NCBI RefSeq assembly: GCF_004015185.1
Contig: NZ_CP025746.1
Coordinates: forward strand, 2,125,776 to 2,189,775
Origin: Clostridium manihotivorum
GTDB taxonomy: Bacteria > Bacillota > Clostridia > Clostridiales > Clostridiaceae
Length of the DNA stretch: 64,000 nt
Direction: 5' to 3'
The notes below the pieces were generated by a model. That model saw only the letters and a list, made by a program, of their open reading frames with translations. It was not told the origin of the DNA and did no database searches. This document shows, piece by piece, positions 1 to 9,158 of the stretch; position 1 is the stretch's first letter, and each line of letters opens with the position of its first letter. Made by a program: the position numbers and the translations under genes.

Positions 1-898
1 ACAATCCTAGTGTATGAGATAAGGCTAAATGTGCATTTTCTCCACTTCTTTCTAAGTTTTCTATGTATGGTATAAAATCTTCTATAATACTTCTTCTAGT
101 CAATGATACGGGATGCTTGTAATCATATAGTGAATCAAATTTAGCCATGAAGACTGGATTTGAGTAAGCTTCTCTTCCTATCATAACGCTGTCAACATGA
201 TTTAGATGTTCTTTAATTTGGTCTAAGTCTTTTATACCTCCATTTATTTCTATGTTAGCTTTAGGAGTATCTTCTTTTAATTTATACACTAATTCATAAT
301 CCAAAGGAGGAATTTCTCTATTCTCCTTAGGACTTAATCCTTCCAAGATAGCAATTCTAGCATGTATTATATTTCGAACTGGATTTGCCTTATTTATTAT
401 ATTTATAAACTCTACAAGCTGATCATAATCTTTAAATTCACCATAAGGCATAAAGGGAGAGGTTACTTTAGAACTACTTATACCTATTCTATGTTTAACA
501 GTAATAGGTTTATTAGTAGCACTTTTCATTGCCGAAAGCATTTCAAAAATTAAGTCAGGATAAGCCATTAGGCATGCCCCCATCATGTTTCCTGAAACCC
601 TGTCAGATGGACAACCAGCATTTAAGTTTATTTCATCATAGTCCCAATCCTCAGCAAGTTTTACAGCTTGATAAAGCTCTTCAGGATTTGATGCAGCAAT
701 TTGTAGAGCCAAAGGATTTTCTATAGAATCAAAATCCAAAAGTCGTTTTCTGTCACCATTTATTATAGCTTGAGCTGTTATCATTTCAGTATATAGTAAG
801 GTTTTTTTTGTAAGTAATCTGGCAAAAAATCTAAAATGCTTATCAGTCTTATCCACCATTGGCGCAATACTGATCTTATGTTCAAAGGTATTTGGCAT
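1..898 (-). CDS. dusA: tRNA-dihydrouridine synthase DusA, 3' end outside window
   Basis: FMN-dependent enzyme that reduces uridines in the D-loop of tRNA. The reverse strand is open from an ATG at 898 to the window edge, giving 299 codons without a stop. The start is preceded by AAGGAGAT at good spacing. The N-terminus reads KISIAPMVDKTD, the DusA form of the FMN-binding APM motif. NLNAGCPSDRV carries the catalytic cysteine, GLSPKENREIPPLDY is the DusA-subfamily signature, and INGGIK and MIGREAYSNP are the phosphate-binding and C-terminal barrel motifs. This set fits DusA better than DusB or DusC. The last part of the protein (helical domain) lies beyond position 1. The next gene downstream is not visible. 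Confidence 0.93.
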   Translation of the reverse strand, partial: MPNTFEHKISIAPMVDKTDKHFRFFARLLTKKTLLYTEMITAQAIINGDRKRLLDFDSIENPLALQIAASNPEELYQAVKLAEDWDYDEINLNAGCPSDRVSGNMMGACLMAYPDLIFEMLSAMKSATNKPITVKHRIGISSSKVTSPFMPYGEFKDYDQLVEFINIINKANPVRNIIHARIAILEGLSPKENREIPPLDYELVYKLKEDTPKANIEINGGIKDLDQIKEHLNHVDSVMIGREAYSNPVFMAKFDSLYDYKHPVSLTRRSIIEDFIPYIENLERSGENAHLALSHTLGL

Positions 899-1127
899 TT
901 GTAAGATCTCCTTAGTATTTTATTCTTTGGTCTATAGAAATACTGTTCCATATTGAAATCTATAAAAATGAAGCTTAGCAAATTGTCTTAAGCTTTATTT
1001 TGAGTATGGATTTTAGGTGTAGATCTTTAGATCAAAGGAATTTTTAATTTAGTAATATAACTATAGTTATATTCAATTAATAATCATTATATATTAGGAA
1101 TGAAATATAGACAATATAAGTAGAGTA

Positions 1128-2504
1128 TTAATATTCAAGGTTATCTATATTAGACACATATCTATCAATATCAAATTTTCTTTTTAAACCAGCTGCATTC
1201 ATATACCTAATCTTGCCGAATATTTCTCTTTCTTTCCAGGGTCTATCATGTTTTCCAAAGCACCATGCAATCCCTGTGTATCCATTGGGGTCGCGACCAT
1301 CTAAGCTGTATTTATCATTTAAGTAAATCATTATGCTGTAAGCTTTTTCTATATATTTAGTCCATTCTATAATCTTTTTTCCCCAATACATTCTCATATA
1401 ACCGTGCATCTTTCCTTTTATAACAAGTTCTTTTTGGGCAGCGTTCCAATAGGGATCATGAGTTTCAAAACTCTCTAGTTCTTCTAGGGAATAAATTATA
1501 GGTCTAGTATCTTCCTTATGTTGCTCAAGTGAAAGTTTGGCCCAGTTAGGTATTCCTTCATAGCAATCATAGTATTCGTTATAGTAGGAATAATTCATGC
1601 TTAACTCCCTACGAATGACTAGTTCCTCAATAAAAGAGCTTTTAGCTTCATTAAAGCCTTGAACTGTGTCGATTTTAAGTAATATGTAAAGTGGCGAAAT
1701 ATTACCAAAGTGGAGATAAGGACTCATATTTGAAAGATAATCCTCAGATGGATCATTCCGTTTATCGTTGAAATGTATCAGTTTATTATGAATAAAATCC
1801 TCAAGCATAGCTTTTGCAGAGCTTGGTCCACCTTTATAGAAACCATAATCTTTAACATTTTTATCTATAGGCAAGCTATTCAAAAGACTAGGTATATCAT
1901 CTAAATCTACTTCTGAAAATTTATCGCTTATTTTAACATTAAAACCTAGTGAACATATTTTAATCCTATTATGAGGAAACTCAAATCTAAATGCATCTAG
2001 GTGTCTAAAAATCTTTTTTCGTATGGTTGCAGCAGCATATTCTTCTTTATCTGAAACTAACTCAATAGGGACTATTACATCAGTTTCTATTTCAAGCATT
2101 TGACAAGATATATTCATAGAAACATCGGTTCTAAGTTCTCTCTGAAATCTTAAATAACCTCTATCTGTAATTAAAATAGCACAGTCTTTTGCAAGCTCGA
2201 TAGCTCCTAAGTTAGGCTGGCATTTTAACATTAAAAACTTTATATTTTCACTTAACAATTGCGACTTAATTTCTCTTAGGCCTGTTAACATAAAACTATA
2301 ATGTCTGAGATTTGCATTAGGATAGTTTGGAGCAAGACCAAAGTATACAACTAAGGGAAGATTAAGTTCGTTAGCTTTCAGAATAGCGTATTCAAGAGCA
2401 TGATTATATTCAGTTCTTTGACTAGCTTGCATCCAATATAATACGTATTTTCCGTCAGTAATAGGTTTATTATTTAGTGCTTTTATTCTAGAACTTTCTA
2501 TCAT
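1128..2504 (-). CDS. phr: Class II CPD deoxyribodipyrimidine photolyase
   Basis: Light-dependent repair of cyclobutane pyrimidine dimers using FADH-. The N-terminal antenna/Rossmann domain begins YVLYWMQASQRTEYNHAL, typical of class II enzymes (YWMQ..QR). The C-terminal FAD domain has AWCFGKHDRPWKEREIFG followed by KIRYMNAAGLKRKFD, also class II. The frame can be read from a TTG at 2549, but the ATG at 2504 has GAAAGGAAG just upstream and gives about 458 residues, a usual length for the family, so I take 2504. The gene stands alone. About 230 bp of AT-rich sequence without a visible gene separates it from dusA. Confidence 0.93.
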   Translation of the reverse strand: MIESSRIKALNNKPITDGKYVLYWMQASQRTEYNHALEYAILKANELNLPLVVYFGLAPNYPNANLRHYSFMLTGLREIKSQLLSENIKFLMLKCQPNLGAIELAKDCAILITDRGYLRFQRELRTDVSMNISCQMLEIETDVIVPIELVSDKEEYAAATIRKKIFRHLDAFRFEFPHNRIKICSLGFNVKISDKFSEVDLDDIPSLLNSLPIDKNVKDYGFYKGGPSSAKAMLEDFIHNKLIHFNDKRNDPSEDYLSNMSPYLHFGNISPLYILLKIDTVQGFNEAKSSFIEELVIRRELSMNYSYYNEYYDCYEGIPNWAKLSLEQHKEDTRPIIYSLEELESFETHDPYWNAAQKELVIKGKMHGYMRMYWGKKIIEWTKYIEKAYSIMIYLNDKYSLDGRDPNGYTGIAWCFGKHDRPWKEREIFGKIRYMNAAGLKRKFDIDRYVSNIDNLEY

Positions 2505-2827
2505 TGAAGACTTCCTTTCTTTAAATACTTTTATATAATTATATTGCAAAAATATATGGTAATAAAGTTAGTTTTAGAATTTCTTCATTAAGTCCATAAA
2601 AAGGCAGATGGGCAAAAAATTAATTCTATGGACTTAATTATTAAGCAATAGATATGTATGATAATTTAAGAGTTTATTTTTAGTATGTTTAATCAATATT
2701 CCAGGGTATTTTTGTATATTTATTAATAATTTTTGAATATACTAGTATATTAATTGAAAATTAATGGTTGAAAAACTTTATATAATATGTTAGCATTAAT
2801 TGAACTTAATAATGATTTGTTGATATA

Positions 2828-2996
2828 CCTAGGGTAGAGGTGCTGTATGTTAATAGTACTCATGAGTAACTGGCAAGTGATGATACATGAGAAAAGGAAC
2901 AGCAGCCGAAGAGAATGTAAAGCAAAATATATTCTCTGGCTATACGTATAAGATATGTATAGTTGTCACTTATATAGTAAGTGGAGAGCTACAAGG
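2828..2996 (+). promoter_or_regulatory. Lysine riboswitch (L box)
   Basis: The lysine aptamer is recognisable by its conserved blocks in order: GGTAGAGGTGC at the 5' side, AGTAAC, GCAGCCGAAGAG, CTCTGGCTATACG, GTTGTCACTTA and GTGGAGAGCTAC at the 3' side. The ends CCTAGGGTAG and CTACAAGG can form P1. The 3' strand of P1 runs into AAGGTGACAC, which can alternatively pair with GTGTACCTT inside the downstream terminator. This is the expected OFF switch: lysine stabilises P1 and frees the terminator. It lies directly upstream of a lysC-derived reading frame, the normal target of this riboswitch. Confidence 0.93.
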
Positions 2997-3030
2997 TGAC
3001 ACGAGATGCGTATTTACAATTGTATTTTTA

Positions 3031-3067
3031 TGCAGCTAAGGTGTACCTTGGCTGCATTTATTTTTTG
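3031..3067 (+). terminator. Riboswitch-controlled attenuator of lysC
   Basis: A GC-rich hairpin with arms GCAGCTAAGGT and ACCTTGGCTGC is followed by ATTTATTTTTT. It lies between the lysine aptamer and the lysC start and would stop transcription when lysine is bound. Confidence 0.88.
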
Positions 3068-3148
3068 CAATTTTAAGGAAATACAGTGAAAAGTATGGCA
3101 GCAATAAACCTTGGGGACTTATATTTGAAGGGAAAAGGGGGCTTCTAG

Positions 3149-3589
3149 TTGAAGACAATAGTACAGAAATATGGTGGGAGTTCAGTTGCTACTTCTGAAA
3201 AAATACAAAAGGTAGCAGATGCACTTATTAAAAAGAAAAATGAAGGTAATAATGTGGTTGCTGTAGTATCAGCAATGGGAGACACTACAGATGACTTAAT
3301 AAATCTAGCAATGGCTGTTAGCTCAAACCCAGATAAAAGAGAGCTTGACGCATTGCTTTCCACAGGAGAAATGATATCATCATCTCTTCTAGCAATGTCT
3401 TTAAAAAGTAAAGGGTATGATGCCATAAGCTACACTGCTTACCAGATAGGAATAAAAACTTCTGGAATCTCTGAAGCAAATATAGAAGTTAAGATGATAA
3501 CAACTTCTGAGATTAGAATTACTTGTGCTATAAAGCAAGAACACAAGATTAAGGCTATTGAAATAGCAGCCAAGCATTTTAATTTATAG
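3149..3589 (+). pseudogene. lysC: Aspartokinase LysC with large in-frame internal deletion
   Basis: The frame encodes only 146 residues, against roughly 400 for monofunctional aspartokinases. Residues 1 to about 107 are a normal kinase N-terminus: KYGGSSVA (ATP/phosphate loop), VVSAMGDTTDDL and LLSTGEMISS. After YQIGIKTSG the sequence jumps to EANIEVKMITTSEIRITC and runs to a normal C-terminus, HFNL. That is the end of the second ACT domain. The aspartate-binding part of the kinase domain and the first ACT domain are gone, yet the frame is kept. The start is a TTG with AAGGGGG upstream. The product cannot be a working aspartokinase as the family is known. A role as a free ACT fragment is conceivable but unproven. 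Its lysine riboswitch and its terminator are intact. Confidence 0.88.
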
Positions 3590-3596
3590 TATATGA

Positions 3597-3635
3597 AAAA
3601 ATCATGCATAGAGTATATGCATGATTTTTATTTTA
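3597..3635 (+). terminator. lysC intrinsic terminator, target of the group II intron
   Basis: Perfect 14-bp stem (3597-3610 with 3616-3629), loop GAGTA, then a short T-rich tail TTTTTATTTTA. It starts 7 nt after the lysC stop codon. The group II intron begins immediately after the tail. Confidence 0.9.
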
Positions 3636-5547
3636 GTGTGCCCAGCATGGGCAACAACTTGGCGGTGAAAGTCCGCTGTGGGCTTGGTAGTGGGAACCAC
3701 TAGCTAAGGGCAAGGGTGTCCATCGTGAGGTGGAATCTGAAGGAAGCCTAAGGCAAAGTCTCGGTCTGAGGGACACGAACTACATATAAGGCTTACTAGG
3801 GACGGACGAGTTTGCTAAACAAAACGAAGTCCTACACTATCCCAATTCCTAGGAGTAAATGTAGCAGATATATGAGATGAAGGTTGTTGTTCTTACCTGG
3901 GGAGGTCTGATAGATACATCGCTAACAAAGATGAATTTCTAAGCGGTAACCTACATAGCGATATGTAACTGAACTATCAGAAGTCAGCAGAAGTCATAGT
4001 AACTCCGCTAATCGCGATAGCGGATGAAGGACTGAACTTTAGGGAGGTTTTTCAAGTTTGAAAGTTTCGCAGAATACTCAAAGATTGCAGAAAACTAAAT
4101 ATTTAGGCTCTAGTGCCCAAGATAGAGTGGAACTCGAAGATAAGCAAAGAGTGCATAGAGAATTCTCGGCAACTCCAAAGGAGAAAATCAGTGGATTTGA
4201 ATATGGCTCACTAGAAAGGATATTATCCAAGGATAATATGAACTTGGCTCTTAAAAGAGTAATTTCTAATAAAGGTAGCCACGGCGTGGACGGAATGACA
4301 GTTTATGAACTTAAACAATTTTTGAAAACAAACTGGATATCTATTAGAGAAAGTATTCTTAATGGTGAGTATAGACCAATGCCAGTTAGAAGAGTAGAAA
4401 TTCCAAAACCTAATGGTGGAACTAGGCTCTTAGGTATACCTACAGTTTTGGATAGACTTATCCAACAAGCTATTGCTCAAGAATTAAATAGTATTTATGA
4501 TAGAAGATTCTCTGAAAGTAGCTTTGGCTTCCGCCCTCAAAGAGGAGCTAAAGATGCAATTAAGAAAGCAGAACAGTATATCAATGATGGCTATAGGTGG
4601 GTTGTTGATATGGACTTAGAGAAATTCTTTGATAAGGTTAACCATGATATCTTAATGCATAAATTATCAAGAAGCATTAAGGATAAGAGAGTATTATCCC
4701 TAATAAGGAAATATCTTCAGTCAGGAATAATGATAAATGGTGTAGTGGTCAGAAATGAAGAAGGAACCCCACAAGGAGGACCGTTGAGTCCACTATTATC
4801 TAACATAATGCTAGATGAACTAGATAAAGAGTTAGAAATGAGAGGTCATAAATTTTGTCGCTACATGGACGACTGTAATATCTATGTTAAAAGTGAGAGA
4901 GCTGGGAAAAGAGTAATGGAAAATATAACAAATTTCATTGAAGGCAAACTCAAATTGAAGGTGAACAGAGATAAAAGTGCAGTAGATAGACCTTGGAAGA
5001 GAAAGTTTCTAGGATTCACGCTAAACCTAATGTTTGGTAAAGCATACTCATCTATATCAAAGCAATCATTAAAGAGATACAAAGATAAAATCAGAGAAGT
5101 CCTATCTAGATCAAAACCGATAACTTTGGAACAAAGAATAGAAAAATTGAACCAAATTAATATTGGTTGGATTAACTATTATGGAATAGCCAAATGCAAA
5201 GGAATAGTGGAGCATTTAGATATTTGGATAAGGAAAAGATTAAGAATGTGTATATGGAAACAGTGGAAGAAAGTTAGAACTAGATATAAAAACCTTAAGA
5301 AGCTGGGACTTGAACACTACGAAGCTATAAAGTTTGCCAATACCCGCAAAGGATACTGGCGAGTAGCAAATAGTGCAATATTAAACACAACTCTTACAAA
5401 TAAATTCTTCTCGGACTTAGGCTTAAAAAGCCTAACGCATCAATATATTAAAATTCATTCAACTTAAAGAACCGCCGTGTACCAGACCGGTATGCACGGT
5501 GGTGTGAGAGGACGCTGAATAAAATAATTATTCAGCTCCTACTCGAT
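3636..5547 (+). mobile_element. Group IIC intron with encoded reverse transcriptase
   Basis: The element starts with GTGTGCCCAGCATGGGC, a group II intron 5' end of the GUGYG type, right behind the lysC terminator. A structured region of about 420 nt precedes the RT gene. After the RT stop codon comes AACCGCCGTGTACC followed by GGTATGCACGGTGG, which can fold as domain V. Next is a stem CTGAATAA/TTATTCAG with bulged A residues (domain VI), and the 3' end reads CTCCTACTCGAT. Insertion just downstream of an intrinsic terminator is the known target preference of class C introns. The 5' border is fairly certain. The 3' border may be off by one or two bases. Confidence 0.88.
4058..5467 (+). CDS. ltrA: Group IIC intron reverse transcriptase/maturase
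   Basis: Intron-encoded protein that helps splicing and copies the intron into DNA targets. It opens with a TTG behind AGGGAGG. Residues about 50-330 are the RT domain: GSHGVDGMTVYEL, RRVEIPKPNGGTRLLGIP, SSFGFRPQRGAKDA, DMDLEKFFDKVNHDIL, EEGTPQGGPLSPLLSN and CRYMDDCNIYVKS. The maturase/thumb domain follows, ending in IRKRLRMCIWKQWKK and NTRKGYWRVANSAIL. There is no C-terminal HNH endonuclease, as expected for class C. The layout closely follows the Geobacillus GsI-IIC type. The catalytic box is YMDD where group II RTs normally have YADD. The frame is intact. Confidence 0.93.
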   Translation: MKVSQNTQRLQKTKYLGSSAQDRVELEDKQRVHREFSATPKEKISGFEYGSLERILSKDNMNLALKRVISNKGSHGVDGMTVYELKQFLKTNWISIRESILNGEYRPMPVRRVEIPKPNGGTRLLGIPTVLDRLIQQAIAQELNSIYDRRFSESSFGFRPQRGAKDAIKKAEQYINDGYRWVVDMDLEKFFDKVNHDILMHKLSRSIKDKRVLSLIRKYLQSGIMINGVVVRNEEGTPQGGPLSPLLSNIMLDELDKELEMRGHKFCRYMDDCNIYVKSERAGKRVMENITNFIEGKLKLKVNRDKSAVDRPWKRKFLGFTLNLMFGKAYSSISKQSLKRYKDKIREVLSRSKPITLEQRIEKLNQINIGWINYYGIAKCKGIVEHLDIWIRKRLRMCIWKQWKKVRTRYKNLKKLGLEHYEAIKFANTRKGYWRVANSAILNTTLTNKFFSDLGLKSLTHQYIKIHST

Positions 5548-5594
5548 TAGTTTTATAAGGTTATAGCATATAAATAATGATTATTGTGACTATT

Positions 5595-6275
5595 TTAAGA
5601 AAAAATACTATAAATGATTGGTACAATTATTGCAGGAAGCAGGTTTGCAACCTTTATTTTAGTTATACCAAGCATATTAAAACTTAAACCTATTATTAAT
5701 AAACTCCCTACAGCGGTCATATTACTAATTACTGCTGTAGTCAAGGCACCTTGAAGCAAGCTTGCTAGCATAGTTATAGAACCTTGATATATTAGCACTG
5801 CAAAAGCTGATAAAACAACACCGATACCTAATGAAGATGCAAAAACTATAGCTGAAATTCCGTCTAAAATAGATTTGTTGAACAGAACCGTATGATTACC
5901 TTGAAGTCCACTCTGTAATGAGCCAACTATAGCCATTGCACCAACACAGAATAATAAAGATGAAGTTACAAATCCTTCAGCAATAGGTGAATTTTTTGTA
6001 AGCTTATTAAATTTTTTTTCAACGAAGACACCAAAGCGATTTAATAGATTATCAATATCTACAAGTTCACCAATTAATGCACCAGCTGCTATAGATATTA
6101 TTATTAATAATGGATTGTCTCCTTTTAAAGTTCCAGAAATCCCAATATACAACACACATAGCGCAAGACCATTCATGATTGTTTTGCTTATTTTTTCAGG
6201 TATTCCCCCTTTTAATAGCAATCCTAACACACTTCCAGCAATTATAGCCCCGAAATTAACTAAAGTACCTAGCAA
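5595..6275 (-). CDS. DUF554 family membrane protein (YqgA-like)
   Basis: 226-residue, very hydrophobic protein with six or more likely membrane segments. The N-terminus MLGTLVNFGAIIAGSVLGLLLKGGIP, the internal ALIGELVDIDNLLNRFG and the central GFVTSSLLFCVGAMAIVGSLQSGL are the hallmarks of the DUF554/YqgA family, proposed to be inner-membrane transport proteins of unknown substrate. The start at 6275 is preceded by a GGGG-type ribosome site. It lies on the opposite strand to the intron and probably shares no promoter with lysC. The cellular role is unknown. Confidence 0.85.
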   Translation of the reverse strand: MLGTLVNFGAIIAGSVLGLLLKGGIPEKISKTIMNGLALCVLYIGISGTLKGDNPLLIIISIAAGALIGELVDIDNLLNRFGVFVEKKFNKLTKNSPIAEGFVTSSLLFCVGAMAIVGSLQSGLQGNHTVLFNKSILDGISAIVFASSLGIGVVLSAFAVLIYQGSITMLASLLQGALTTAVISNMTAVGSLLIIGLSFNMLGITKIKVANLLPAIIVPIIYSIFS

Positions 6276-6345
6276 GACTTTTCCCCCTAACGTATTCGAT
6301 AAAATAAAATGTTTTTAAGAATAATACCACTTTAGCCTTGCAGTA

Positions 6346-7458
6346 TTATGAGTTTATTACATAGTTTACTAAAGTGTAGATACCGTAATATAAAGCTTCT
6401 AAGGAGCCATCAAAATCTGGTGAGTGAAGTGGCAATTCTCCTTTTTCTCCATCTGATATGCCTAATCTAAAATGTACTGATGGAACTTCCTCACAGTAAA
6501 ATGAGAAATCTTCAGCAGTGAAGGTTTTTTCTAATGGCCTTACATGGCTTTCTCCTAGAAGATTCTTTGTTATAGCAACAAATTTTTCTGTAAGGTCTTT
6601 ATCGCTTATAACAGGTGGATAATAAACATTATAATGTGTTGCTACTGTACAGTTATGCTTTTTTGCTATAACTTCAGCTTCTGATAAAAGTTGTTCTTGA
6701 AGCTTTTTCTTAAAGTTCATATCAAAAGTTCTTACAGTACCTTTAACTACTGCTTGTTCAGATATAACATTACCAACAGTACCACACTGTAGAGTAGTGA
6801 AGGTAAGTATATGTGGATTAAGAGGATTGTTTTCTATTTTTGTTTTTATAGTCATTGTATTAATAAAATCCATCGCAGGATATAAAGGGTTTATGCATAC
6901 ATAAGGCATTGCTGCGTGTCCGCCTTTACCCTTAAAAGTTATTATAAAATCATCTACTGAAGCCATTGATGGACCAGGAGATACTTCTATAGTTCCAACT
7001 GGAACACTAGGCCAAACGTGGAAACCTATCATCTCTGTTACTTCAGGATTTTTTAGAACTCCTTCTTCAATCATGACTTTTGCTCCGCCTATTGCTTCTT
7101 CTGCTGGCTGAAATAAAAACTTTACTGTCTTGTTTATCTCTAGTTTCTTTAAAACAAGAGCAGCCCCTAAAACTGTTGACATATGAAAATCATGTCCACA
7201 AGAATGGCGAGGTCCATTTACATTTATAGCATCAATATCGGTTCTTATGCCGATAGCCTTAGAATCATTTCCTAACAACGTAACTACGCCGGTTTTTGCA
7301 ATTTTTTTAGGTTCATATCCCATAGAGTCTAGTAAAGTCATAAGCAATTTTTGAGTTTTGTACTCTTCAAAAGAAAGCTCTGGTATGGCATGCAGTTTAT
7401 GCCACATTTCTTTTACTTCATCTATATTTTCATCTATTACTTTTTTTATATAATCCAT
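6346..7458 (-). CDS. M20D family amidohydrolase/aminoacylase
   Basis: Cytosolic metal-dependent amidase that removes N-acyl groups from amino acids. The catalytic metal-site motifs of the M20D group are all present: GIRTDIDAI, HSCGHDFHMSTVLGAAL, FQPAEEAIGGAKVMIEEG, GFHVWPSVPVG and LPLHSPDF near the C-terminus. The lid domain shows GKGGHAAMP. The frame also offers an ATG at 7473, but GAGGG lies 8 nt before the ATG at 7458, giving 370 residues. The family includes N-acetyl-diaminopimelate deacetylase, hippurate hydrolase and IAA-conjugate hydrolases. Motifs alone do not decide the substrate. dapF and a lysC remnant are in the same window, which makes an N-acetyl-DAP role possible but not shown. 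Confidence 0.85.
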   Translation of the reverse strand: MDYIKKVIDENIDEVKEMWHKLHAIPELSFEEYKTQKLLMTLLDSMGYEPKKIAKTGVVTLLGNDSKAIGIRTDIDAINVNGPRHSCGHDFHMSTVLGAALVLKKLEINKTVKFLFQPAEEAIGGAKVMIEEGVLKNPEVTEMIGFHVWPSVPVGTIEVSPGPSMASVDDFIITFKGKGGHAAMPYVCINPLYPAMDFINTMTIKTKIENNPLNPHILTFTTLQCGTVGNVISEQAVVKGTVRTFDMNFKKKLQEQLLSEAEVIAKKHNCTVATHYNVYYPPVISDKDLTEKFVAITKNLLGESHVRPLEKTFTAEDFSFYCEEVPSVHFRLGISDGEKGELPLHSPDFDGSLEALYYGIYTLVNYVINS

Positions 7459-7657
7459 AAAAACTACCCTCATTTCTCTATAAATTTTTGTGTTTATTAT
7501 AAGGATATGAAAATAAAAGACTTATGTCAATTAAATAAACTAAACTAATTAAATCCACTTTAAACTGAGATTTATTGCTATGGGAATAAATGTTCTGTTG
7601 TGATATAATTTTATAGTTGAAAAAAAGTAAAAGTACAGTAAAGGTAGGAGAGAAAAC

Positions 7658-8923
7658 GTGGCTAAAAAATTTAGTATAATTGTTATTTCAACTTTAGTAA
7701 TTGCTTTGTTGGTATCAGGATGTAGTAGCACTTCAAATAAAGGCAAGTATACAAAAGAAGAGGTCTTTAAGCAATTAAGTACATTATATGATGAAAAAAA
7801 ATACTCTGATGCTATATCAAAATATGCTGAATACATCTCATTAGGAGGAAGTGAAAAATTCAGTAAATTAGATGAACTTATGCTTGATTTTGTTAAAGAT
7901 AAATACTCAAAAGGAAAGAATTGGACAAGCGTTCAAGATATGAATAAAGATGGTTATGCCTTCGGAGATCTTGATGGTGATAAGATACCTGAAATATATA
8001 AGTTAGATATTAAAGCTAGCGATGATAATAAAGCAGGTATCAAGATATATAAGTATGAGAAAGATCAGTATAAGGATGTAAGTTCAAAATATGCACCATC
8101 AAACAGAATATTCCCGGGTGAATTGGCTGTAAAGAAGATAAATGAAAATACCTATGGACTAATAAGTAATGCTATGGTTTCAAAAGATTCCAATATAGAT
8201 GTATACATTATGGACAAGGAAAAGCTTTCTAGACTTATCAACAGTACTGTAGCTGGTATGAGTAAATTTGCTCAGGATATAGATGGTGATGGTATAGTTG
8301 AAATACCTCAACTAAATAATTCGGACAAATTAAGTTGGTATAAGTTTGATAAAGATTTAAGGGTTTCAGTAGTTAAGGAAGAAAAGATAAAGGTCGCTTC
8401 AGAAGTAAAAGCTCAAGATAAGCCTAAGACTGATGATTCAACTAAAAAGCCTGTAGAAGTGAAAAGTAATTCAAGTATTAATGATATAAAGCCACCTAAA
8501 GATGAAGAGATACTTAATTTATTTGCCGTTGGAAGAAACTTTGAAGCTAGCAGGTTGCTAGAAGATGGAGATAGTAGTCAAACTATTTCACCAGATGGCA
8601 TAAGTTATGCTATTATGAAAAATCAAAGTGTAAATATTGATAATGAGATAAAGGCTTTCTCACAATATTTTTCAAAGGACTTTATTAACGGTCATGTGAA
8701 AAATTTCTTTAAGGTAATTGATAGCAAAAAGTATGTTCTTTGTGGAGATGGGCTGAATACATTGGAGAAGTTTACAAGAGTTATAGGTAGTACTGAAGAT
8801 GGTAATAAAATCAATGCTAGAATTGAGTATGTAGATGCTGATGTAACTGATGTTTGTAATGTTGAGCTAGTTTATGAAGATAATAGCTGGAAGATAAATG
8901 ATGGAAGTCTTCTTATAAAATAG
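7658..8923 (+). CDS. Hypothetical lipoprotein with EF-hand-like DxDGD motifs
   Basis: 421 residues from a GTG start behind AGGAGAG. A lysine-bearing N-terminus, a hydrophobic stretch and the lipobox LVSGC mark it as an exported lipoprotein anchored at Cys 22 or nearby. Two acidic repeats, DLDGDKIPEIY (about residue 108) and DIDGDGIVEIP (about residue 207), resemble the calcium-binding or FG-GAP-like repeats of extracellular proteins. A lysine-rich linker near residues 250-275 separates a C-terminal domain of about 140 residues, which may be NTF2-like. I do not recognise the family as a whole. A MITE-like repeat begins 14 nt after its stop codon. Confidence 0.7.
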   Translation: MAKKFSIIVISTLVIALLVSGCSSTSNKGKYTKEEVFKQLSTLYDEKKYSDAISKYAEYISLGGSEKFSKLDELMLDFVKDKYSKGKNWTSVQDMNKDGYAFGDLDGDKIPEIYKLDIKASDDNKAGIKIYKYEKDQYKDVSSKYAPSNRIFPGELAVKKINENTYGLISNAMVSKDSNIDVYIMDKEKLSRLINSTVAGMSKFAQDIDGDGIVEIPQLNNSDKLSWYKFDKDLRVSVVKEEKIKVASEVKAQDKPKTDDSTKKPVEVKSNSSINDIKPPKDEEILNLFAVGRNFEASRLLEDGDSSQTISPDGISYAIMKNQSVNIDNEIKAFSQYFSKDFINGHVKNFFKVIDSKKYVLCGDGLNTLEKFTRVIGSTEDGNKINARIEYVDADVTDVCNVELVYEDNSWKINDGSLLIK

Positions 8924-8936
8924 AATGTTTTTAATT

Positions 8937-9056
8937 TGGCTCTGTTAAAGTACTGTGTTGAAATTAAGTGGTCAGTCATTAGATGCTTAGATGGGCTTGC
9001 GCATATAGCATCTCCTTCTTATCCACTTAATTTAAGCAATATTATTAAACATAGAC
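8937..9056. repeat. MITE-like inverted-repeat element, copy A
   Basis: A 120-bp unit with ends TTGGCTCTGTTAAAG and TTAAACATAGAC and inner arms GTTGAAATTAAGTGG and CCACTTAATTTAAGC. It shares the ends and the core (GGTCAGTCATT, ATATAGCATCTCCTTC) with copies at about 30401 and 36648. It has no reading frame of its own and starts 14 nt after the lipoprotein stop codon. Confidence 0.8.
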
Positions 9057-9091
9057 AAGAATAAAATATTAACGAAAAAAATAGACTGATA

Positions 9092-9127
9092 AAAAAATCA
9101 CTAATGAAAGTTCATTAGTGATTTTTT
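9092..9127. terminator. Bidirectional intrinsic terminator
   Basis: Perfect 17-bp stem (9092-9108 with 9111-9127) with A- and T-runs on the two sides, between convergent genes. The same stem core ATCACTAATG recurs in the terminator at 23552. Confidence 0.88.
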
Positions 9128-9158
9128 CTATAAAAACATACAAATTTTTATTAATTCT

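Noticed and set aside
8937..9056. Considered as a structured non-coding RNA gene
   Set aside because: Recurrence with shared terminal inverted repeats at other sites fits a MITE-like element better than a conserved RNA.
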